A DNA stretch of 64,000 nucleotides from Lentibacillus amyloliquefaciens (lineage in GTDB: Bacteria > Bacillota > Bacilli > Bacillales > Amphibacillaceae). A program made the translations under genes and the position numbers. Of the stretch, positions 42,428-50,828 are shown one piece after another. The notes beneath the pieces are model-generated. The model was not told where the DNA came from and did no database searches. It saw nothing but the letters and a program-made list of their open reading frames with translations. The stretch spans positions 186,001 through 250,000 of the forward strand of contig NZ_CP013862.1 of assembly GCF_001307805.1 (NCBI RefSeq), in the 5' to 3' direction. Numbering within the stretch: the first letter of the stretch is position 1; the number at the start of each line of letters is the position of its first letter.

Positions 42428-42501
42428 TATGGTAAACTATATAAGTAGTCAATATATAACTGACTCCTTAACGATTGGGGACTTAAAAAGGAGTGTCTTA
42501 T

Positions 42502-42951
42502 ATGAGTGCAACACAGGATAAGAAGTTAACAGATATTGTAGTTGAAGATTTGATGATTTCTTCAGAGAAGGTGGCTCACGTCCAGGTTAATAATCCACTG
42601 GAGCATGCGCTGCTTATACTTGTGAAATCAGGATATTCAGCAGTGCCCGTATTGGATTCGTCCTATAAGCTTGTTGGAACCATCGGCAAGACGAGAATTT
42701 TAAATACGGTGTTGGGACTGGAACGATTTGAAATGGAGAAGCTATCTGATATAAAAGTGGAAGAAGCGATGAATCCGGATATTCCTGCTTTATCTAAGAC
42801 TGATTCATTTATGGAAGGCTTGAAGGTAGTCATTAATTATCCCTTTGTATGTGTTGCGGGTGAGGATGGCTATTTTGACGGTATTCTGACGAGAAGAGTT
42901 ATATTAAAGCAATTGAAACGTGATTACTATACTTTCCAGACAAATGCATAA
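42502..42951 (+). CDS. darB: CBS-domain c-di-AMP-binding protein DarB (YkuL)
   Basis: This 149-residue protein comprises two CBS motifs (about residues 15-70 and 85-140), with the segments SGYSAVPVLDSSYKLVGTI and INYPFVCVAGEDGYFDGIL. It matches B. subtilis YkuL, renamed DarB, which binds c-di-AMP and, when free, activates the stringent factor Rel and pyruvate carboxylase. AAAGGAGTG lies 8 bases before ATG 42502. The second messenger also controls Ktr potassium uptake, genes of which are in this window. Confidence 0.88.
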   Translation: MSATQDKKLTDIVVEDLMISSEKVAHVQVNNPLEHALLILVKSGYSAVPVLDSSYKLVGTIGKTRILNTVLGLERFEMEKLSDIKVEEAMNPDIPALSKTDSFMEGLKVVINYPFVCVAGEDGYFDGILTRRVILKQLKRDYYTFQTNA

Positions 42952-43055
42952 TTCTGCTGAAGTGTGCTTTCTAATTCAGGTGTTTAGCCTACATACTGCT
43001 TTATTCTTTGGGCAATCCTAAAATTATAAAGGTTTGCACCAAAGGAGGTATGGAA

Positions 43056-43307
43056 ATGGCGCGAATTGGTGTGGAAGGATCCATGACCGATGTGAAGGAA
43101 AGATTGGCTGAAATGGGCCATGATGTCGTTGATTTGCACTCGGAAGATGATACGGCCTATTGTGATTGCTGTGTCATTACCGGGCAGGATAAGGATGTTA
43201 TGGGAATGTCAACTGCAAGTATTGCCGGTCCTGTCATAAATGCAAATGGCTTCAGCGCACAGGAAGTGTGTGACATGGTACAAGACAAGTTAAACAGAGA
43301 GCAATAA
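43056..43307 (+). CDS. ykuS: UPF0180 family protein (YkuS)
   Basis: This 83-residue protein matches YkuS: ARIGVEGSMTDVKERL at the start, the GHDVVDL block, and a Cys cluster CDCC in the middle. AAAGGAGG is 7 bases before ATG 43056; ATG 43050 is too close. Function unknown. Post-stop repeat copy D follows the stop directly. Confidence 0.85.
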   Translation: MARIGVEGSMTDVKERLAEMGHDVVDLHSEDDTAYCDCCVITGQDKDVMGMSTASIAGPVINANGFSAQEVCDMVQDKLNREQ

Positions 43308-43420
43308 GAAAAATTCTGCTGCCACCTCCTCTTTTCAGAGGTCAGAATCCGGAAGTCAGAATTAAAGAAATCGGCGAATCAGCCGAGTTTTAAAAAAGAA
43401 TGATATACTTTCTTGGGTTA
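43308..43420 (+). repeat. Post-stop intergenic repeat, copy D
   Basis: Starts with AAAAATTCTGCTGCCACCTCC, then has the core TTCAGAGGTCAGAATCCGGA and AGTCAGAA, and ends in TGATATACTTTCTT. It matches copy B from end to end, with a longer spacer. A strong terminator begins 2 bases later. Confidence 0.8.
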
Positions 43421-43421
43421 T

Positions 43422-43461
43422 AAAAAAAGCTTCGGTTTGAATTCAAACCGAAGCTTTTTTA
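43422..43461. terminator. Bidirectional terminator between ykuS and ykuT
   Basis: A near-perfect palindrome centred at 43441 (AAGCTTCGGTTTGAA/TTCAAACCGAAGCTT) with flanking A and T runs, serving the convergent ykuS and ykuT genes. Confidence 0.95.
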
Positions 43462-43462
43462 T

Positions 43463-44296
43463 TTACTGTTTCATCTGTACAGCAACTTGCTGTGGAAATG
43501 GCGTTTCAATGCCAGCATGATTAAAGGCTTCTTTAATCGATTTCCGCATGGCTCGTTCGCACTCCCACTGAAGACCATTTTCAGTCTGGCCGACAACACG
43601 CAGCACGATATCGGTTGAGCCGAAACTTTGCACCCCAATTGCATCAGGGCCTTCTTTGAAGCGCTCATCTTCTTTGAAACCTTCACAGACTTCCTCCAGC
43701 ACTGTAATGGCCTTATCAATATTGTCATTATGCTGGATGCTTATATCAACAAGCGCACGCATATTTCCGCGGGTGTGGTTGGCAACCCCTTCAATATAGC
43801 GGTTTGGCACATAATTCAATGTTCCGTCAAAACTGCGGATTTTTGTGGTCCGTAACCCGATTTCTTCAACAATGCCATCATAGCCCGCAGTCGTCGCATA
43901 GTCATCAATTTCCAGCTGGCGTTCCAGCAAAATAAAAAAACCGGTAACAATATCACTGACAAGACCCTGGGCACCAAAGCCGATGGCCAGTCCAATAATA
44001 CCTGCGCCTGCCAAGAGCGGTCCAAGTGGAATGCCAAGAACGCCGAATAGCATTAAAATAAGCACAAAAAACATCACATAGGAAAAAACGTTTAATAATA
44101 ATTTTTCCAATGTTTTAACCCTTGATGGGGATAATTTTTGGTTCGACCCCGCTTTGCGTAACGTCTTTTCGATTATTTTTTTGCCAATGGGGACCAGAAT
44201 AATAAATGCCAGAATCATTAAACCAATTTGTAAGACAACTGGTACGATACTGCTCATTAAGCTGGCCAAATCAATATTAATGCCAAAAATGTCCAT
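43463..44296 (-). CDS. ykuT: Small-conductance mechanosensitive channel, MscS family (YkuT)
   Basis: This 277-residue channel has three N-terminal membrane helices, the pore-lining one being GPLLAGAGIIGLAIGFGAQGLVSD, with the family's Gly/Ala pattern. The cytoplasmic beta domain includes DGIVEEIGLRTTKIRSFDG. It opens under membrane tension to release solutes on osmotic downshock. The start is ATG 44296 with GGAAGGAG 7 bases upstream. Position next to ykuS matches B. subtilis. Confidence 0.92.
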   Translation of the reverse strand: MDIFGINIDLASLMSSIVPVVLQIGLMILAFIILVPIGKKIIEKTLRKAGSNQKLSPSRVKTLEKLLLNVFSYVMFFVLILMLFGVLGIPLGPLLAGAGIIGLAIGFGAQGLVSDIVTGFFILLERQLEIDDYATTAGYDGIVEEIGLRTTKIRSFDGTLNYVPNRYIEGVANHTRGNMRALVDISIQHNDNIDKAITVLEEVCEGFKEDERFKEGPDAIGVQSFGSTDIVLRVVGQTENGLQWECERAMRKSIKEAFNHAGIETPFPQQVAVQMKQ

Positions 44297-44458
44297 ATGT
44301 AATCTCCTTCCAATTTCTTTTGAATTTGACACGAACCGACAATGCTAATTTACCCTCTCTTTCTCAACTTAAACTTAACGATTTTCAGTTACAGGAATAA
44401 CCCCTCGGGCATATACAATAATGAAACCATTTTACCGAAACAGATGGAGGTTATACAT

Positions 44459-44908
44459 GTGAGATTGAGAGATCATATGCCTGAGCTAGATGGAGGAACG
44501 GGTTGCATAAACTCTAAGCTCTTATCAAAAATGGATCTGAGCGGAAAGATACCGGTCTTAATCTATTTTTGGTCTGTCAGCTGTGAAACATGCAAAAAAG
44601 CAATTCCTAAAGTGAATGAATTCTGCAATAATTATGACGGTCGATTAAATATAATAGCCCTTCATATGCCACGAACAGAACGCGACCGGGATTTCGAAGC
44701 GGTGCGCCGGGCTGCTAAAGAACACGACATATCACAGCCAATTCTTGTCGATAATGATCATAAACTGACAAATCAATTTAAAAACAGATATGTTCCTGCA
44801 TATTATTTATTTGATCAAAAGGGCAGGCTGAGGCACAAACATTCCGGAAATGGTGGTATGCAAATGCTAGAGAAACGCATCAACAAAATTATCACAGAAA
44901 CAAGTTAA
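44459..44908 (+). CDS. ykuV: Thioredoxin-fold thiol-disulfide oxidoreductase (YkuV)
   Basis: This 149-residue protein contains a thioredoxin-type domain with active site CETC (Cys42, Cys45) in WSVSCETCKK. Its length, opening (RLRDHMPEL) and ending (MLEKRINKIITET) match B. subtilis YkuV, a cytoplasmic thioredoxin-like protein. GTG 44459 was chosen since GGAGG lies 8 bases before it and the alignment then fits; the frame continues upstream without a ribosome site. Confidence 0.9.
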   Translation: MRLRDHMPELDGGTGCINSKLLSKMDLSGKIPVLIYFWSVSCETCKKAIPKVNEFCNNYDGRLNIIALHMPRTERDRDFEAVRRAAKEHDISQPILVDNDHKLTNQFKNRYVPAYYLFDQKGRLRHKHSGNGGMQMLEKRINKIITETS

Positions 44909-44924
44909 AATGCAAGTTCATGCT

Positions 44925-44951
44925 TCTGCCGGAGATGGCAGATTTTTTTTG
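44925..44951 (+). terminator. Terminator after ykuV
   Basis: TCTGCC pairs with GGCAGA around GGAGAT, followed by eight T. Confidence 0.88.
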
Positions 44952-45059
44952 CACCCATTTTTATTTAAAAATTTTAAAAAAATCAGCAAAACATATGGTA
45001 ATTTATTTCGGAACCCGTTATATTAGATATTACGAAAAGACATCGGGGAGGAAGACCTA

Positions 45060-46808
45060 ATGATTATTTTCAAAAAACTTAAACAATTTTACTGGCCATA
45101 TAAAAAATACTTATTCACGTCAATATTTTTCCTGATTTTTGTCGTGGCCATTACAGTTGTTTACCCTATTGTGCTGCAGTTAACGATTGATGAAGTTGTC
45201 CTGCAGGAACGTTATTCATTGATTCCTTATATTGCAATTGGCTTCTTTTTGATTATGCTTATAAAAGCAATTGCTTCATTTTTTCATCAGTATATGGGGG
45301 ACTTGTTTGGCATAACAGCTGTTTATAAGCTTCGGGAAGCATTATATGAAAAACTTCAAGTCTTGTCGTTTAAATACTATGATAATGCAAGGACTGGGGA
45401 TCTGATGTCCCGTAAAACAACTGATGTGGAAGGATTCCGCAACTTCCTTTCATTTGGCATCTCTGATCTCATTGAAATAACGCTGCTTATTCTATTCAGT
45501 CTAGGGGTTATGTTTTATTATTCATTGCCGCTTGCCATAATTACGATGGCGGCGATGCCATTTTTAGCCATCGTTGTTTACAAATTTGATAAGCGGGTTC
45601 ACCCGGCTTTCAGAGGTATCCGCAAATCATTCGGCAGGTTGAACACCCGGGTGCAGGAAAATATTAGCGGTATGAATACAGTGAAATCATTATCAAAAGA
45701 GGATTTTGAAGTCGGCCGTTTTTCTGACAGCAATGATAATTACAGAAAGAATTATTTATTCACCTCAGGTATTTGGGCAAAGTACTTCCCGGTGATGGAA
45801 TTCATTGGAAATATCTGTGTCGTGCTGCTTTTGGCTTATGGCGGTTTTCTTGTTATTAATGACGATCTTAGTTTGGGTGCACTTGTCGCCTTCTTCAGTC
45901 TCGTATGGTATATCATGGGCCCGCTGATGAACTTGGGATTTGTCATCAATATGTTTTCACAAGCAAAAGCATCGGGGGAAAGGCTCCTGGAAGTGCTTGA
46001 AGCAATAGAGGATGTACGGGAGAAAGAAGGGGCAATTGATACAGCAATCGCTGGCCATGTCACCTTCAAAGATGTGACATTGACGTATATTGAAGATGAT
46101 GATAAAGCACTTAAACATGTCATGTTCGATGCACCACCGGGAACAGTCATCGGTCTAAGCGGTGCAACCGGGTCAGGCAAAACAAGTATTACGCAACTGA
46201 TTCCGCGTTTTTATGAACCTGAAAAAGGCGAGGTTCTGGTGGACGGGAGGCCTGTTGCCGATTATAAGCTGACAACTCTTCGTAAACACGTTGGATTCGT
46301 GTTGCAGGAATCTTTTTTGTTCTCAACCACCATCAGGGAAAACATCCGCTATGGCAATCCGGAAATACCGGAAGAGGAAATTATCGATGCAGCCAAACGA
46401 GCTCAGGCACATGATTTTATTATGGAAATGCCGATGGGCTATGACACGATGCTTGGAGAACGCGGAATGGGACTTTCCGGCGGACAAAAGCAGCGCATAG
46501 CCATTGCAAGGGCAATCTGCATCAACCCAAGTATATTAGTGCTGGATGATGCGACATCAGCTGTTGATATGGAAACGGAATTTAAAATCCAGCAAGCCTT
46601 AAAAGAAGTTATGAGAGGGCGGACCACCTTCATTATTGCTCATCGCATTTCATCATTGAAACATGCTGATGAAATTCTTGTCCTGGAGGATGGCGAAATC
46701 GTTGAACGCGGCACACATGATGAATTAGTGCAGCATAATGGACCATATGAGCGCATCTATAATATTCAGTATCAGGACCGGGAGCATATTATGGAACCGG
46801 CAACATAG
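45060..46808 (+). CDS. yknU: ABC exporter half (YknU-like), degenerate catalytic site
   Basis: This 582-residue half-transporter has six N-terminal membrane helices and a C-terminal nucleotide-binding domain. Walker A is GATGSGKTS, signature LSGGQKQRIAIARA, Walker B ILVLDDATSAVD. The residue after the Walker B Asp is Asp instead of the catalytic Glu, as in the non-catalytic half of heterodimeric exporters such as BmrC. GGGGAGGAAG precedes ATG 45060. Its partner follows 15 bases downstream. Identification as YknU rests on length and pairing near the yku block; the exported substrate is unknown. Confidence 0.86.
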   Translation: MIIFKKLKQFYWPYKKYLFTSIFFLIFVVAITVVYPIVLQLTIDEVVLQERYSLIPYIAIGFFLIMLIKAIASFFHQYMGDLFGITAVYKLREALYEKLQVLSFKYYDNARTGDLMSRKTTDVEGFRNFLSFGISDLIEITLLILFSLGVMFYYSLPLAIITMAAMPFLAIVVYKFDKRVHPAFRGIRKSFGRLNTRVQENISGMNTVKSLSKEDFEVGRFSDSNDNYRKNYLFTSGIWAKYFPVMEFIGNICVVLLLAYGGFLVINDDLSLGALVAFFSLVWYIMGPLMNLGFVINMFSQAKASGERLLEVLEAIEDVREKEGAIDTAIAGHVTFKDVTLTYIEDDDKALKHVMFDAPPGTVIGLSGATGSGKTSITQLIPRFYEPEKGEVLVDGRPVADYKLTTLRKHVGFVLQESFLFSTTIRENIRYGNPEIPEEEIIDAAKRAQAHDFIMEMPMGYDTMLGERGMGLSGGQKQRIAIARAICINPSILVLDDATSAVDMETEFKIQQALKEVMRGRTTFIIAHRISSLKHADEILVLEDGEIVERGTHDELVQHNGPYERIYNIQYQDREHIMEPAT

Positions 46809-46823
46809 AAAGGAAGAAGTCAC

Positions 46824-48659
46824 ATGGCAAATAAGAAAACACATGAAAATCGGCATTTAAAAAGGTTTTACTATACCGTTGATCACGCCGTGGAAAAGCC
46901 ATTCAACTGGCAACAAATGTGGCGGTTATTAAGATATTTGAAGCCATATTCCAAAACATACTTGCCCGGTGCCTTTATAGCGATGATGGTTTCAACTGCG
47001 GTCCGTTTAATTGTACCGATTCTGATAGGGAAAGTTGCTTTTGATATTGTGATCGCCCATGAAGATACGACGATGCTCACATATATGGTCATTGGTATTG
47101 GACTTTTATACCTGCTGAGTTATATTGGCAATGCCTTTCGTATAAAATGGGTCAATATATTGGGGCAAAATGTTATTTATGATCTCAGGCAGCATTTATT
47201 TTCACACATACAGCGTCTGTCACATCGGTTTTTTGATTCACGTTCAGGCGGATCGATTATCGTTCGGATTATGAATGATACCAACTCCCTGCAGGAACTG
47301 TTTACAAACGGGATTATTAACCTGCTGATGGATATTGTTACACTGATTGGAATCATTGTTATCTTATTGGTGCTGAGTCCGAAGCTGGCACTGGCCATTA
47401 TGGTTATTCTTCCGATTATGTTCTACATTTCAACCAAGCTCAGACGAAATATCCGGCGTTCATGGCAGGATGTGCGTATTCAGCAATCCCGTATGAATTC
47501 ACATTTGAATGAGAGCATTCAAGGGATTCGAATCACTCAATCTTTCTCACAGGAAACGGCGAATGAAGAATATTTTGACGGGGTGAATACCGATAACTTC
47601 AAGAGCTGGCGCATTGCAACGAAAAAGAGTGCAATGTTCGGGCCGTTTGTTGAAATGAGCAACGCGCTTGGCACTATTATTCTGATAGCGTATGGCGCCT
47701 ATCTTATTTTGCTGGGCGAGGCAAATGGGGGCATAGCCATCGGAACTTTCGTGTCGTTTGGATTTTATGTGGGCATGTTTTGGGAACCGATCTCACGACT
47801 CGGGCAAATGTACAATCAGCTGCTGATGGCGATGTCTGCATCAGAGCGTATTTTTGAGTTTTTGGATGAAGAACCGAATGTAGTCGATAAAAGGGATGGC
47901 GTTGATTTGCCTGAGATGAAGGGTCACATTGCGTTTGATCACGTAAAATTTTCGTATGATACAGAACGGACGGCTCTGCATGACATATCGCTGAGCATTC
48001 AAGCGGGGCAGACGGTAGCGCTGGTAGGACATACCGGAAGCGGGAAGTCGACGATTGCCAATCTGATCAGCCGTTTTTATGACCCGACAAAAGGGGCCGT
48101 TAAGATTGATGGGCATGACGTGCGGGATGTCAGGCTGCAAAGTTTACGAAGTCAGATTAGTGTTGTGTTGCAGGACACATTTATTTTTTCCGGCAACATT
48201 ATGGAAAACATTCGTTTTGGCCGTCCTGATGCCACAGATGAGGAAGTGATGGAAGCGGCAAAGGTCGTTGGTGCTGATGATTTCATACAGCGTCTGGCGA
48301 ATGGCTATGAAACCGAAGTGGAAGAACGCGGCAACATTCTATCAGCAGGTGAACGTCAATTATTATCATTTGCCAGGGCATTACTCGCAGATCCGAAGAT
48401 TTTAATTTTGGATGAAGCAACCGCCAGTATCGATACGGAAACTGAAGTAAAAATCCAGACAGCATTAAAAAGGCTGCTGAAAGGGAGGACGGCGATCATG
48501 ATTGCACACCGCCTGTCAACAATCAGAGAGTCGGATAATATCTTTGTACTTGAGAACGGTAAAATATTGGAGAACGGGAATCACGATGAACTGATGAACC
48601 AGCAAGGCGAATATTTTGAACTGGTGAAATCACAATTTCAGATGCTTGATGCGATGTAG
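46824..48659 (+). CDS. yknV: ABC exporter half (YknV-like), catalytic partner
   Basis: This 611-residue half-transporter has six membrane helices and a nucleotide-binding domain. Walker A is GHTGSGKST, Walker B ILILDEATASID with the catalytic Glu intact. The signature sequence is LSAGERQLLSFARA, unlike the usual LSGGQ. Together with the previous gene (normal signature, no catalytic Glu) this gives one functional and one degenerate ATP site in the heterodimer. AAAGGAAGAAG precedes ATG 46824. Function likely drug or lipid export. Confidence 0.88.
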   Translation: MANKKTHENRHLKRFYYTVDHAVEKPFNWQQMWRLLRYLKPYSKTYLPGAFIAMMVSTAVRLIVPILIGKVAFDIVIAHEDTTMLTYMVIGIGLLYLLSYIGNAFRIKWVNILGQNVIYDLRQHLFSHIQRLSHRFFDSRSGGSIIVRIMNDTNSLQELFTNGIINLLMDIVTLIGIIVILLVLSPKLALAIMVILPIMFYISTKLRRNIRRSWQDVRIQQSRMNSHLNESIQGIRITQSFSQETANEEYFDGVNTDNFKSWRIATKKSAMFGPFVEMSNALGTIILIAYGAYLILLGEANGGIAIGTFVSFGFYVGMFWEPISRLGQMYNQLLMAMSASERIFEFLDEEPNVVDKRDGVDLPEMKGHIAFDHVKFSYDTERTALHDISLSIQAGQTVALVGHTGSGKSTIANLISRFYDPTKGAVKIDGHDVRDVRLQSLRSQISVVLQDTFIFSGNIMENIRFGRPDATDEEVMEAAKVVGADDFIQRLANGYETEVEERGNILSAGERQLLSFARALLADPKILILDEATASIDTETEVKIQTALKRLLKGRTAIMIAHRLSTIRESDNIFVLENGKILENGNHDELMNQQGEYFELVKSQFQMLDAM

Positions 48660-48662
48660 ATT

Positions 48663-48698
48663 AAGAAAACTGAAAGCAGCCGCTTTCAGTTTTCTTAT
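48663..48698 (+). terminator. Terminator after the yknUV-like operon
   Basis: AAGAAAACTGAAAGC and GCTTTCAGTTTTCTT form a perfect 15-bp stem around AGCC. Confidence 0.93.
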
Positions 48699-48746
48699 AG
48701 AATCCTTTCATAAATATTGTTGCTCTTTAATCCTCGCAGTTGATAT

Positions 48747-49065
48747 AAAGTGCGAAGTACTATAATAAATGTTTGATTCAATGAGACCGCTTCGGAAATA
48801 CACTCCGCTTTCCGCGGGCGGTTGGTGAGCCTCCTCGAACTCCGTTCTGCGGGGTCTCACCGATACCTCCCGTCCCGCTGGAGTCTTCGTATATTTCCTT
48901 CGCTAACATGGCATTGATTGGAGCGGAGGGCAGTCGACTCCTGCGGGAAAACGGGCAGCTGAATCTGAGCAGGAAGCGATTTTTGCTTCCGAGGAAGCTG
49001 AAGCGTTGCCCTAAGGTGCGCGACTGCCCGCAGCGGAAATCAACACTGTCACTGTTGTGCAGTTT
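48747..49065. mobile_element. MITE-like repeat, copy 2 (about 319 bp)
   Basis: Colinear with copy 1 over most of its length: the shared pieces include AGTACTATAATAAATGTTTG, TGAGACCGCTTCGGAAATACAC and TGAAGCGTTGCCCTAAGGTG. The terminal repeats are decayed (AAAGTGCGAAGTA versus TGTTGTGCAGTTT). It sits between the terminator of the exporter operon and the end of cydC. Confidence 0.78.
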
Positions 49066-49109
49066 ATGGGTTTTGTGTCAAAAGCAATAATCTTTTAGAA
49101 AAAAGCCTC

Positions 49110-50828
49110 TTACAACATATCCTGTTCAATCTGTTTCATCTCATACAGGTAGCCTTTCTGTTGCATCAGTTTTTCAAATGTGCCTGATTCGATGATACTC
49201 CCTTGATCCATGACGATAATCTGGTCCATTTGATCCAGGTTAGTCAGCCGATGACTGATCAGAATGAGCGTATCATTTTTAGCTTGTTCAAACATATGCT
49301 TATAAATCATCTGCTCAGTCAATGCATCTACCGAAGATGTCGGCTCATCAAGGAGCCATAGGTTTGCATCTTTGAGTAGCACCCGTGTTATTGCCAGACG
49401 TTGTTTTTCGCCGCCTGAGAGGTTTTCTCCTTTTTCATAGACAGCATCATCCAGTGAAAAAGAACTGAGCCCAACTTTTTCCAATGCCTGTGCCATGTCC
49501 GTGTCAGTTAAATTGTCTTTAACAAGCAGCAAGTTGTCTCGAATGGTACCAAAAAAGAAATGGTTTTCCTGCAGAACGACATTTGTGTTACGCCAAATCG
49601 ATTCCTGTTCAATTTGCTCAACAGGTAAATGGTCAATCAGGATATTCCCATGGTCTTTAATGCTCATTTTTAACAGCAGCTGCATCAGTGTCGATTTACC
49701 GGAGCCGCTTGGACCGACGATTGCGGTCTTTGTGCCGGGTGCTATAGTCAAGTGAATATTTTTTAGCGCCGGCCGGAGTTCGTCCTGGAATGTAAATGAA
49801 ACATCATCCATCACGATTGGGATGGCATGGTTCGCTTGCAATGTCTCCATTTCATGTTCGCTTAAGTTTGTTTCATTGCTATCTTCAACGACACCGGACA
49901 ATCGTTTTTGTGCTCGTTTACTGTCCTGATAGTGAATAGGAAAAGCTGCCATTGGAGCGGCATCTTCAAAAACTGTCAGCGAAATCATCACAAGCATCGC
50001 CAGCAAAATCCCCTCAAGCTGTCCTTCGATGACAAGATAGCTCCCCAGCGCCAGAACTAACCAGGAAATAAACAATGTTACGAATGAATTGACCGATTCG
50101 CTGTACAGCTTATTAATATTTTCCGTTTTCTGCTCACGAATATAGGCATCAGATGACTGAATAAGTTTTTGTTCTTTTTCATTAAGTTTCTGATAGATTT
50201 TCAGGTCGCGAAAGCCATGCAGAAACTCAGTAGCTTCGGTTGATAATGTGCCTCTTTGAAACCGCACCTGGCTGTCAATCTTCATTTGTCTGTATGCAAA
50301 CAATGCAGGGATGACGAGTCCTGTCAGTATAAGCCCCGCCAAAAGGACAAGGGCGATATAAAATGAGAAGAAAGCCGTAAACAGGATCGTGCTTAGAAAT
50401 ACTAATGCCAATACGATGGGCGGGTAAAAGACTCTTAAAAAGAAATTCTGCAGTGTTTCAACATCACCGACAATACGGGATAAAAGATCACCGCTTCGGT
50501 ATTTATGAAAGATCTGCGGTGCCAACGGTTCAAGTTTTTTAAAAAACGTCACCCGCAAATTGCTTAAAATCGTAAAGGTTGCTCTGTGGGAAAAGTAGCG
50601 TTCAGCATAACGTGCGATCGCTTTGGTGACCCCGAGAAGCTTAACCGTTGACGTTATAACAATCAATGTATAAAAAGGAGGCGTCAATGCGGCTTTTGAG
50701 ATCAAGTAGCCGCTTGCCGCAAATAGTCCGACAGCGGTAATGCCTGCGATAAAACCGAACAGAATTGAAAGAAGTATATCTTTCTTCTCAATCATCATTA
50801 GCCTGATAATCACCATCAAATCTTTCAT
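49110..50828 (-). CDS. cydC: Heterodimeric cysteine/glutathione ABC exporter subunit CydC
   Basis: This 572-residue half-transporter has six membrane helices and a nucleotide-binding domain with GPSGSGKST, LSGGEKQRLAITRV and LWLLDEPTSSVD. With CydD it exports reduced thiols and supports assembly and heme loading of the cytochrome bd oxidase. It overlaps the end of cydD by ATGA. It is the last gene of the cydABDC operon. The C/D naming follows gene order relative to cydAB. Confidence 0.9.
   Translation of the reverse strand: MKDLMVIIRLMMIEKKDILLSILFGFIAGITAVGLFAASGYLISKAALTPPFYTLIVITSTVKLLGVTKAIARYAERYFSHRATFTILSNLRVTFFKKLEPLAPQIFHKYRSGDLLSRIVGDVETLQNFFLRVFYPPIVLALVFLSTILFTAFFSFYIALVLLAGLILTGLVIPALFAYRQMKIDSQVRFQRGTLSTEATEFLHGFRDLKIYQKLNEKEQKLIQSSDAYIREQKTENINKLYSESVNSFVTLFISWLVLALGSYLVIEGQLEGILLAMLVMISLTVFEDAAPMAAFPIHYQDSKRAQKRLSGVVEDSNETNLSEHEMETLQANHAIPIVMDDVSFTFQDELRPALKNIHLTIAPGTKTAIVGPSGSGKSTLMQLLLKMSIKDHGNILIDHLPVEQIEQESIWRNTNVVLQENHFFFGTIRDNLLLVKDNLTDTDMAQALEKVGLSSFSLDDAVYEKGENLSGGEKQRLAITRVLLKDANLWLLDEPTSSVDALTEQMIYKHMFEQAKNDTLILISHRLTNLDQMDQIIVMDQGSIIESGTFEKLMQQKGYLYEMKQIEQDML

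Noticed and set aside
48908-49090. Open frame inside the second MITE-like repeat
   Set aside because: No ribosome site, and it runs out of the repeat; a by-product of its GC-rich sequence.
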